From Flavisericum labens (lineage in GTDB: Bacteria > Bacteroidota > Bacteroidia > Flavobacteriales > Flavobacteriaceae): 64,000 bases of DNA. The notes under the pieces were generated by a model. It did not search any database, had not been told where the DNA came from, and saw only the letters and a list, made by a program, of their open reading frames with translations. The DNA is taken from NCBI RefSeq assembly GCF_045446075.1, contig NZ_JBJJBQ010000001.1, forward strand, positions 682,001-746,000, in the 5' to 3' direction. This document shows positions 57,526-64,000 of the stretch, piece by piece. How positions within the stretch are numbered: the first letter of the stretch is position 1; each line of letters opens with the position of its first letter. The position numbers and the translations under genes were made by a program.

Positions 57526-59316
57526 ATGAAAGTAAACACGCATCTCCAGGGTGAAAAAACTGAGCAACAATCAAATTATGACCAATTATTAAGTGCCCGT
57601 AAAGAGCAAATTAAGAATGCTACTCAATTGGAAACTGAGTATGAGTTTAAATGGCTAACCGAAAACAGCCGTAAATTTTTAGAGTCGGGTTACCTAACCG
57701 ACGGAATCACTCCAGAGGGCAGGATAAGAGAAATAGCAGAAAGAGCCGAGGAAATTTTGAAAATTGACGGTTATGCCGATAAGTTTTACAAGTACATGTC
57801 TGAAGGTTTCTTCTCTTTAGCATCTCCGGTATGGTCTAATTTTGGAAAAAAGCGTGGACTTCCTATAAGCTGTTTTGGCTCTAACATTGCAGACGATATG
57901 GGTAACATACTTTACACCCAGTCTGAAGTGGGAATGATGTCTAAATTAGGTGGAGGTACATCAGGGTATTTTGGAAACCTTAGGCATAGAGGAGCTCCTG
58001 TAAAAAACAACGGGGTGTCTTCTGGTGCGGTGCATATCATGCAACTTTTCGAAAAAATGGTAGATGTAGTTAGCCAAGGTTCGGTAAGAAGAGGTCGTTT
58101 TTCACCATATTTACCTGTAGAGCATCAAGATATCAAGGAGTTTTTAGAAATTGGTACAGAAGGAAATTCTATTCAAGAGCTTACGCACGGTGTTACGGTT
58201 ACTGATAAGTGGATGGAAGAAATGATAGGTGGCGATGTTGAAAAACGTTCTGTTTGGGCAAAAGTAATTCAGCGCAGAGGTGAGATAGGCTATCCTTATA
58301 TTTTCTTTAAAGATCATGCAAACAACCAAGCGGCAGATGTTTATAAAGATAAAAACCATAAAATAGTAGCAAGTAACTTGTGTACAGAAATTATGTTGCC
58401 TTCAAACGATCAATGGTCTTTCGTTTGTGTATTATCTTCTGTAAACGTATTACATTATGATAAGTGGAAAGATACCGATGCGGTTGAAACCATGGTATAC
58501 TTTTTAGATGCTGTTATTACTGAGTTTATTGAGAAACTTGAAGAGTTTAGAGATTCACAAGATTTAGATGATAGACAAACGTTTATGTTCATGGAGCGTG
58601 CCTATAATTTTGCAAAGGATAATAGAGCGCTAGGTTTAGGTGCATTGGGTTGGCATTCGTTATTGCAGTCTAAAATGTTATCATTTGACAGTGCCGAAGC
58701 TTTCAACTTAAACAGTGAAATCTTTAAATTAATTCAAGAGAAATCATATAAAGCTTCAGAAGAATTGGCTGAATTATACGGTGAGCCAGAGGTGTTAAAA
58801 GGTTATGGCAGACGTAACGCTACTTTGAATGCTATTGCTCCAACAACTTCATCGGCGTTTATCTTAGGTCAGGTATCACAAGGTATCGAGCCTATATGGT
58901 CTAATATTTATGTAAAAGATATTGCCAAAATTAAAACCACCATTAAAAACCCGTTCTTGCAGAATCTTTTAGAAGAAAAAGGACAGAATACACCAGAGGT
59001 ATGGCGCAGTATACGTGACCATGATGGTTCTGTTCAGCATTTAGAGTTTTTAACCGAGCAAGAGCGCGACGTTTTTAAAACCTATTCTGAAATTGACCAG
59101 TTAAACATCGTTTATCAGGCAGCTAACAGACAAAACCATATCGATCAAGGGCAGTCGGTTAATATTATTGTGCATCCAGATATGCCAGTTAAAGACATAA
59201 ACAAAATATATGTAACGGCATGGAAGCTTGGGCTCAAATCTTTGTACTACCAACATAGCATGAATGCTGCACAAAAATTTAAGCAGAAAAAGGAATGTGC
59301 TAGTTGTGAAGGATAA
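57526..59316 (+). CDS. nrdA: Ribonucleotide reductase alpha subunit lacking an ATP-cone
   Basis: NrdA carries the catalytic site for the reductase. The 596 residues start directly with the ten-stranded barrel region, without the roughly 90-residue ATP-cone usually found at the N-terminus of class Ia alpha subunits. Catalytic parts visible are the first active-site Cys in PISCFGSNIADDM, the triad in SNLCTEIMLP, the second Cys in FVCVLSS, and the radical-transfer tyrosines in SLYYQHSMNAA. The C-terminal CASCEG is the redox relay pair. The cone lost here is present on NrdB. It forms an operon with nrdB and ends at a strong terminator. Confidence 0.95.
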   Translation: MKVNTHLQGEKTEQQSNYDQLLSARKEQIKNATQLETEYEFKWLTENSRKFLESGYLTDGITPEGRIREIAERAEEILKIDGYADKFYKYMSEGFFSLASPVWSNFGKKRGLPISCFGSNIADDMGNILYTQSEVGMMSKLGGGTSGYFGNLRHRGAPVKNNGVSSGAVHIMQLFEKMVDVVSQGSVRRGRFSPYLPVEHQDIKEFLEIGTEGNSIQELTHGVTVTDKWMEEMIGGDVEKRSVWAKVIQRRGEIGYPYIFFKDHANNQAADVYKDKNHKIVASNLCTEIMLPSNDQWSFVCVLSSVNVLHYDKWKDTDAVETMVYFLDAVITEFIEKLEEFRDSQDLDDRQTFMFMERAYNFAKDNRALGLGALGWHSLLQSKMLSFDSAEAFNLNSEIFKLIQEKSYKASEELAELYGEPEVLKGYGRRNATLNAIAPTTSSAFILGQVSQGIEPIWSNIYVKDIAKIKTTIKNPFLQNLLEEKGQNTPEVWRSIRDHDGSVQHLEFLTEQERDVFKTYSEIDQLNIVYQAANRQNHIDQGQSVNIIVHPDMPVKDINKIYVTAWKLGLKSLYYQHSMNAAQKFKQKKECASCEG

Positions 59317-59343
59317 TGCCTAAAACACTTAATTAAACTAAAT

Positions 59344-59377
59344 AAAAAAACACCTTAAAACTAAGGTGTTTTTTTTA
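59344..59377 (+). terminator. Terminator after nrdBA
   Basis: AACACCTTA and TAAGGTGTT pair perfectly, extended by A/T pairs, with a four-base loop and a long T run. Confidence 0.85.
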
Positions 59378-59556
59378 TTTAGGTGTTCGGTGCTTTAATA
59401 AATGGACCTTGTATTAATTTGTTTCTAGGGGAGCTCAATCTAAAAAAAACTAGTATTTGCTAGCAATTACAAATTAAAGTTTTAACAAACGATTTTATTT
59501 TTTTTAAATTTAGATGGTAATACGGTAATACTTTAAAACAGCGAAATCAAACAAAT

Positions 59557-61323
59557 ATGTTTAAAAAGATAATTTTCTACTTACTCTTGGTTCTTTTAGG
59601 TTTGGCGCTGTACTTAAATCCCAATTTTAAAACGATTTCTGCAGGTATCGCTATTCTACTTTTTGGAATGATTATGCTAGAAGAAGGCTTTAAAGTTTTT
59701 ACCAAAGGTCCACTTCAACAGATTCTAAAAAAAGCAACAAATAAATTATACAAAAGTATTACTGCTGGCGCAGTCGTTACAGCGTTAATTCAGTCAAGTT
59801 CACTGGTTACTGTAATTACCATATCTTTTATAAGTGCCGGGTTGATTTCTTTAGCAGAAGGCTTTGGGTTGATATTTGGTGCAAACCTAGGTACTACAGC
59901 TACTGCATGGTTAGTGGCTGGATTTGGACTGAAAATAAAGATTTCTGCCTTGGCCATGCCCATGCTTGTTTTCGGAATTATTTTTTCTTTTCAAAAAAGA
60001 CAAGTGCTCAAGGGCGTTGGAAATGTGTTGGCTGGACTAGGGTTTTTCTTTCTGGGCATTCACTATATGAAAGAAGGCTTTGATGTCTTTAAGGAGTATA
60101 TCGATTTATCTGAATACGCTGTTTCGGGTTTCTTGGGCGTTCTTATATATACAGGACTTGGTATACTAATTACAACTATTTTGCAATCAAGTAGTGCAAC
60201 TTTGGCGCTTATATTAACCGCCTTGTCTGTAGGGCAAATAGAGTATGAAAATGCATTGGCATTGGCCATTGGAGCCAATGTTGGCACCACTATAACGGCA
60301 GTTTTGGGCGCGGTAAGTTCAAACAGTGCAGGGAAACGGTTGGCCTTGGCGCATTTTATATTTAATGTTACTACTGGTTTGGTGGCCATGGCTTTTATTT
60401 TCCCCTTGGCAAGATTAGTAAATATTCTAGCCGATTTGATAAATATAGCTTCTACCAATAACACCCTAAAACTAGCAATGTTTCACACGATTTTCAATGC
60501 GTTAGGAGTGCTTTTAATGTTGCCCTTTATAGGTGTTCTGGAAAAGTTTTTATTGAAATTTTTCAAGGAGAAAACCGAAAAAGATATCGATGAGCCTAAA
60601 TATCTTAACGCTTCTGTGCTTAAGTTCTCTGGTTCTACCATTTCTGCATTGATAAAGGAATCGAAATATTTATATGAAAATAGTGTTTTTGAAATTGTAA
60701 CCCATGCTTTGAATATTCATAGGTCTGATGTGAAGTCTGATGAAAAAATTAAAACCATAGTTAAGAAGTCGAACATCGATTTTCAAACAGACATTGAAGA
60801 CTTATACTATAAAAAAGTAAAATATATATATGGTGAAATTATAAAGTATGCATCAACCGCCCAAAGTACTTTAAGTCTAAATAGTAAACAAATTACGGCA
60901 ATAACGGATATAAAGATCGCTAATAGAAAAATGGTGGAAATTATTAAAGATGCACGCGAATTGAATAAAAACATTAGCCGTGTATTAGATATGGATAATA
61001 AGCATTTACAAAAAGAATACGATAGTTATCGAAAAAAGCTAACTAATGTGCTTAGAACTATATATTTATTTAGAACAGATGACGACGAAAAAAAGCATAG
61101 GGTCAAATTAAAAAAGTTAAAAAGTGAGGCCATAAAAAAAGTACGATTAAGTAATAAATCTATAGATAAGTTAATTAGGCAAAATTTAATTACTGCTGAA
61201 ATGGCTTCGTCTTTATTTAATGATTATGCTAATGTAAACGATATGATAAAAAAATTAATTGATGTTGCTGAACTGCTGTATGTAAAAAAAGATTCATTAT
61301 TGGACGAAGAAGGAAATAGGTGA
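59557..61323 (+). CDS. Na/Pi cotransporter family protein with PhoU-like C-terminus
   Basis: A 588-residue phosphate cotransporter (NptA/YjbB type). The membrane half has the two inverted-repeat signature motifs, LIQSSSLVTVITISF near residue 80 and LQSSSATLALILTAL near residue 215, each with a QSSS. GANLGTTATAW and GANVGTTITAV follow them. The C-terminal half from about residue 350 is helical and charged and resembles PhoU. It would import phosphate with sodium. A second phosphate transporter of the unrelated PitA family lies at the right edge of the window. Confidence 0.9.
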   Translation: MFKKIIFYLLLVLLGLALYLNPNFKTISAGIAILLFGMIMLEEGFKVFTKGPLQQILKKATNKLYKSITAGAVVTALIQSSSLVTVITISFISAGLISLAEGFGLIFGANLGTTATAWLVAGFGLKIKISALAMPMLVFGIIFSFQKRQVLKGVGNVLAGLGFFFLGIHYMKEGFDVFKEYIDLSEYAVSGFLGVLIYTGLGILITTILQSSSATLALILTALSVGQIEYENALALAIGANVGTTITAVLGAVSSNSAGKRLALAHFIFNVTTGLVAMAFIFPLARLVNILADLINIASTNNTLKLAMFHTIFNALGVLLMLPFIGVLEKFLLKFFKEKTEKDIDEPKYLNASVLKFSGSTISALIKESKYLYENSVFEIVTHALNIHRSDVKSDEKIKTIVKKSNIDFQTDIEDLYYKKVKYIYGEIIKYASTAQSTLSLNSKQITAITDIKIANRKMVEIIKDARELNKNISRVLDMDNKHLQKEYDSYRKKLTNVLRTIYLFRTDDDEKKHRVKLKKLKSEAIKKVRLSNKSIDKLIRQNLITAEMASSLFNDYANVNDMIKKLIDVAELLYVKKDSLLDEEGNR

Positions 61324-61334
61324 AAAATTAAGTA

Positions 61335-61365
61335 CTAAAAAGGAGCTAAAAAGGAGCTAAAAAGG
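61335..61365 (+). repeat. 11-base tandem repeat after the Na/Pi gene
   Basis: CTAAAAAGGAG is repeated at 61335 and 61346 with a partial third copy (CTAAAAAGG) at 61357, directly after the stop codon region. It may vary in copy number between strains. Confidence 0.75.
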
Positions 61366-61387
61366 CACATTTTTTGTCTATCTGAAC

Positions 61388-61423
61388 TTGTTTTAGATTC
61401 TGAATTAAATTCAGAATAACAAG
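61388..61423. repeat. REP-like hairpin between the Na/Pi gene and ppnP
   Basis: CTTGTT (61388-61393) pairs with AACAAG (61418-61423), and ATTCTGAATT (61397-61406) pairs with AATTCAGAAT (61408-61417). This gives a 16-pair stem with a three-base bulge and a single-base centre. It resembles the flavobacterial intergenic CTGAAACAAGTTCAG-type element. It may also help end transcription. Confidence 0.6.
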
Positions 61424-61472
61424 TTTCCCGATGCTTTATAGCTCTTATTCGTTAATTTTAATGCGCTTTCGT

Positions 61473-61757
61473 TTATTTATATTGGCACAAATAAGAGGTT
61501 TGTTCACCAACCTTCACCTGAAATTTTTCATTGGCTTCAATTTGGTAAGCTTCTCCTGCTTTGTAGGTTTTCCATTCAGATTCCCCTGGCAATAGTACTG
61601 TCATTTCGCCTTCTACCACATTCATGGTTTCATGTTTTGAAGTACTAAACTCGTAGGTTCCGGCATTCATAACGCCCAAGGTTGATTGCCCCGTTTTGCT
61701 AGTGTATCCTAAAGATTTAACGTTTCCGTCAAAATATTCGTTTGCTGAAATCATCAT
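61473..61757 (-). CDS. ppnP: Pyrimidine/purine nucleoside phosphorylase PpnP
   Basis: PpnP cleaves nucleosides with phosphate to base and ribose-1-phosphate in nucleotide salvage. The 94-residue cupin has the family pattern NEYFDGNVKSLGY, LGVMNAGTYEFSTSKHETM, NVVEGEMTVLLPGESEW and GEAYQIEANEKFQVKV. The length is exactly that expected for the single-domain cupin. A start at the second Met is equally possible. It is a single gene. Confidence 0.93.
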   Translation of the reverse strand: MMISANEYFDGNVKSLGYTSKTGQSTLGVMNAGTYEFSTSKHETMNVVEGEMTVLLPGESEWKTYKAGEAYQIEANEKFQVKVGEQTSYLCQYK

Positions 61758-61844
61758 TTTTAATTTAAAATTTCACCAAAAATAATAAACTCTTCATGGA
61801 AGAAAGAATACAAGTAGTTAAATATAGGATTTTGTCAAAAACAA

Positions 61845-61876
61845 AAATCTCCAAGAGTGAGGGCCCTTAGAGATTT
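61845..61876 (-). terminator. Terminator after the OmpA-family gene
   Basis: On the minus strand, AAATCTCTAAG and CTTGGAGATTT form an 11-position stem with one mismatch, then a T-rich run. It ends the OmpA-family gene transcript. Confidence 0.7.
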
Positions 61877-61928
61877 AAAGCTTTTGTAACACCTTTTTCG
61901 GTTGTCAACGGATTTACTTAATCTAATA

Positions 61929-62789
61929 CTAGTCTAAAATATTTCCAGAAATGGCTTTGTCGTTATCGGCCATTAGTGCAAAAAACTTATCGATATTCGG
62001 TAGAATAATAATTCTTGTTCTTCTGTTTTTTGCTCGGTCTTCTTTAGAGTCGTTGCTCGCAATAGGTTGGTAGCTGCTTCGGCCAGAAGCAATTAGTTTT
62101 TCTGGAGCAACGTTATATTTATCTTGTAGTTTACGAACAACTGAGGTCGCTCTTAAAACACTTAAATCCCAGTTGTCTGCAATATTAGCGGTATTAATGG
62201 TTCTCGCATCTGTATGGCCTTCAACCATAACATCTAAGCTTGGCTCAGAGTTGATAACATCGGCTAGTTTCTTTAAAACAGGATCAGCTTTAGAACTTAG
62301 TCTATAGCTTGCTGTATTAAACAACATATTATCTGCGATAGATATCATTACTACAGTTTCATTAATTTCAACGGCAAAGTCTTGGTCTTCATCAATGTTG
62401 CTCTCGTTTATGGTTTTTTCTAGGTTGTATGCCACCGCCAAGTTCATAGAGTCTTTTAATGTTTTCGCTTGGCTAAGTTTGTTTTGGTCAACATTTTTTA
62501 ATGTTTCGCGCATACGTGATTTCGTGTCGTTAGAGATTACAGTACCGTTTTCAACGACCTCTAGTTTTGAATCGTTTTCTTCTTTTAGAGACATAATTTT
62601 GCTATTGTAAGCCTCAACGCGTTCTTGAATTTTATCGAATTTAGCTTCTAAGTCCTCTTTAGCAACTTTAGTTTTTTGTAATTCACTTTTAATTTCACCA
62701 TTCTCTTGTTGCAATGCCAAGTATTTTTTCTTGGAAACACATGATACGGTGATAATGGCTAATAAAAGTAATACGGATATTTTCTTCAT
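61929..62789 (-). CDS. OmpA-family peptidoglycan-associated lipoprotein
   Basis: A 286-residue lipoprotein (signal ending ITVSC) with a long coiled-coil from about residues 25-80 (heptad-like Leu, Glu, Lys pattern). A C-terminal OmpA domain follows, with peptidoglycan-binding marks MVEGHTDARTINTA, NWDLSVLRATSVVRKL and KNRRTRIIILP. It would link the outer membrane to the cell wall. The flavobacterial form with a coiled-coil resembles MotB/OmpA-type spacers but has no membrane helix other than the lipid anchor. It is a single gene. Confidence 0.92.
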   Translation of the reverse strand: MKKISVLLLLAIITVSCVSKKKYLALQQENGEIKSELQKTKVAKEDLEAKFDKIQERVEAYNSKIMSLKEENDSKLEVVENGTVISNDTKSRMRETLKNVDQNKLSQAKTLKDSMNLAVAYNLEKTINESNIDEDQDFAVEINETVVMISIADNMLFNTASYRLSSKADPVLKKLADVINSEPSLDVMVEGHTDARTINTANIADNWDLSVLRATSVVRKLQDKYNVAPEKLIASGRSSYQPIASNDSKEDRAKNRRTRIIILPNIDKFFALMADNDKAISGNILD

Positions 62790-62893
62790 AATTAATATAA
62801 GATTTGATTTATTCTATTTACGAAACTGGGAGCAATATAGATTACGGTGTATTGGATTTATTTGTAACCTGCTGATATTTAATATTGAAGAAA

Positions 62894-62940
62894 TAAAAAA
62901 ACCTCAATAAACTTTTAAATGGTTCTAAAGTTTATTGAGG
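62894..62940 (-). terminator. Terminator after the PitA-family gene
   Basis: CCTCAATAAACTTT and AAAGTTTATTGAGG form a 14-base perfect stem. On the minus strand it is followed by a T run, so it ends the PitA-family gene. Confidence 0.88.
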
Positions 62941-62963
62941 CTTGCCCTTAATTTATTTGTAAT

Positions 62964-64000
62964 CTATACCGTTTCCTCTGGTAGGTCACTTTTGGCAATA
63001 GATTCAACAACTTCAAGGGTTGCTGGTTCAACAGATGAATCATGAGAGTTATGGTACTCTTCAAGAAGATTCATGGTTGCAATTAACAAATCTTTGGTCT
63101 CAGACAACAAGCCGAAATACAAAGTTGTGTTTTTTGGGCTCGATTCTTCCTTTCTGGTACGCTCAATCTGCTTTTGAATTTTTTCAGATAGCAGACGGAA
63201 GAGTTCAGTTTTGGAGTTTAGAATATCACCAATTTGTTCAAAGGAACTCGAATCGAATGATGCTTTGATATCATTGAACAATTTTTCAACCGCTTCATCA
63301 ATTTCTTTTAGTTCTTTTATCTGATTGAACTTAAGTTTTTTATGGTTGTTATTGACGTGCTTGAAACTTACTTTTGAAATGTATTCCAAAGACTGTGTCA
63401 TGTCTTGAAGGTAGCCTAGAATACTAATATAGAAATCACTGGCCCCAACACTAGAGTCATCAAGGTTTTTAATGAAATAAAATATATTGTCTCTAAGGTT
63501 GTCAACTTCTAAGGATAATTTAGCTATTTGTTTCTCGTTCTTTTTTAATGAAGATAAATCTTGTTTAGCAAGGCCTTTTATAGCGTTAGAATATATTTTG
63601 TTACCTCTTTTTACTACGTTGGCTATATTAGCTGCGCTTTCATGAATAACCCCTTGAACCGAACTGCTTTCTGCTGTTTTAAGGCGGTCCTCACTTTTGC
63701 TTTCGGTAGATTTCTTTTTGTGTGATAAGAAGTTTCTAGTTAATAAAATAATAGTAAGCAATAGAAGTATAGGAGTCATTACACTCGGCTCCCAATTAAT
63801 TAAAAATACTACGACACCAGCAGCTGTAAAAGCACCAAATGCAGTGCCAAACCAACCACCTATAACATTTAAAACACCAGCAACTCTATACACGGCGCTT
63901 TCAGAACCCCAGGCCCTGTCGGCCAAAGATGTACCCATGGCAACCATAAAAGTCACGTATGTAGTTGAAAGTGGCAATTTCATGGCAGTTGCAATAGAAA
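62964..64000 (-). CDS. Inorganic phosphate transporter, PitA/PHO4 family, C-terminal part
   Basis: This is the C-terminal part of a low-affinity phosphate permease; the 5' end lies beyond the right edge. The frame is open through the last codons of the window (SIATAMKLPLSTTY), so the internal Met at 63983 is not the start. The PHO4 signature KLPLSTTYVTFMVAMGTSL and RVAGVLNVIGGWFGTA is visible, followed by two membrane helices. A long cytosolic tail of about 240 residues, rich in Lys, Glu and Ser with coiled-coil character, follows. Such long tails are usual in Bacteroidota PitA-type proteins and may be PhoU-like. The window therefore holds two unrelated phosphate importers. Confidence 0.88.
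   Translation of the reverse strand, partial: SIATAMKLPLSTTYVTFMVAMGTSLADRAWGSESAVYRVAGVLNVIGGWFGTAFGAFTAAGVVVFLINWEPSVMTPILLLLTIILLTRNFLSHKKKSTESKSEDRLKTAESSSVQGVIHESAANIANVVKRGNKIYSNAIKGLAKQDLSSLKKNEKQIAKLSLEVDNLRDNIFYFIKNLDDSSVGASDFYISILGYLQDMTQSLEYISKVSFKHVNNNHKKLKFNQIKELKEIDEAVEKLFNDIKASFDSSSFEQIGDILNSKTELFRLLSEKIQKQIERTRKEESSPKNTTLYFGLLSETKDLLIATMNLLEEYHNSHDSSVEPATLEVVESIAKSDLPEETV

Noticed and set aside
63983..63983. Met at 63983 as the start of the phosphate transporter
   Set aside because: The frame stays open to the window edge and the sequence around it is an internal PHO4 motif, so the gene is partial.
1..64000. CRISPR arrays, tRNA, rRNA, insertion sequences, prophage or integration sites
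   Set aside because: No array-like repeats, no clover-leaf-like sequence with a CCA end or conserved T-loop, and no transposase, integrase or phage-type protein were found on either strand.

Overview
The window is ordinary chromosome from a marine-type member of the Flavobacteriaceae (Bacteroidota). The evidence is low GC, many lipoproteins with short signal peptides, a metalloprotease with a type IX secretion sorting tail, the flavobacterial -10 box TAnnTTTG upstream of many genes, an NrdB with an N-terminal ATP-cone, and NAD-dependent threonine dehydrogenase of the SDR type. No plasmid, phage, insertion sequence, CRISPR array, tRNA or rRNA was found. The species cannot be named from the sequence.

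Layout. 1-1400: the upstream end of a nitrous-oxide-reduction (nos) operon on the minus strand, running cytochrome c lipoprotein, fasciclin lipoprotein, then nosZ, which is cut by the window edge. A Crp/Fnr-type palindrome lies in front of it. 1500-6940: a small outer-membrane barrel, 2-oxoglutarate dehydrogenase E1 and E2 (sucA, sucB) and pth. 6970-22830: a large secreted metalloprotease, then housekeeping genes (ribF, serS, rsmA, mgtE, a 2-hydroxyacid dehydrogenase) mixed with TPR, VOC, HTTM, TauE and TM2 proteins. 22900-27620: a two-domain acyltransferase of the ornithine-lipid type, aspartate kinase, an acetyltransferase and fructose-1,6-bisphosphatase. 27700-38750: a nitrogen-assimilation locus with gltB-gltD on the minus strand and, divergently, a porin, amt, P-II, amt, P-II. 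38830-46210: PEP carboxylase, a large unrecognised cysteine-containing protein, and nadA-nadB. 46260-55770: small proteins (short SSB, zinc ribbon, a frameshifted GIDE-like gene, CBS protein, TPR), threonine dehydrogenase, HupE-like, dCMP deaminase, S41 protease, MarC and DUF3109. 55770-64000: the nrdB-nrdA operon, two phosphate transporters of different families, ppnP and an OmpA lipoprotein.

How it fits together. Central carbon and nitrogen metabolism is well represented. SucAB consumes 2-oxoglutarate, GltBD uses it to capture ammonia nitrogen, the two Amt/P-II pairs bring in ammonium and report on it, and PEP carboxylase refills oxaloacetate. The nos genes show the organism can use N2O as an electron acceptor.

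The most interesting signal is regulatory. The palindrome in front of the nos operon (ATGAT-AAAT-ATCAT) recurs with one change in front of the unknown gene at 41692-43500. In both places its centre lies 29.5 bp from the start of an exact TAnnTTTG box. This predicts that the unknown protein, which looks like a very divergent FMN TIM-barrel enzyme with five extra cysteines, is controlled with N2O respiration by one Crp/Fnr-family activator. Other points worth checking are a frameshift at an A7 tract in a GIDE-like membrane protein, helically phased GTTTGT repeats beside ssb, G-run hairpins before the ammonium locus, and possible leaderless genes.
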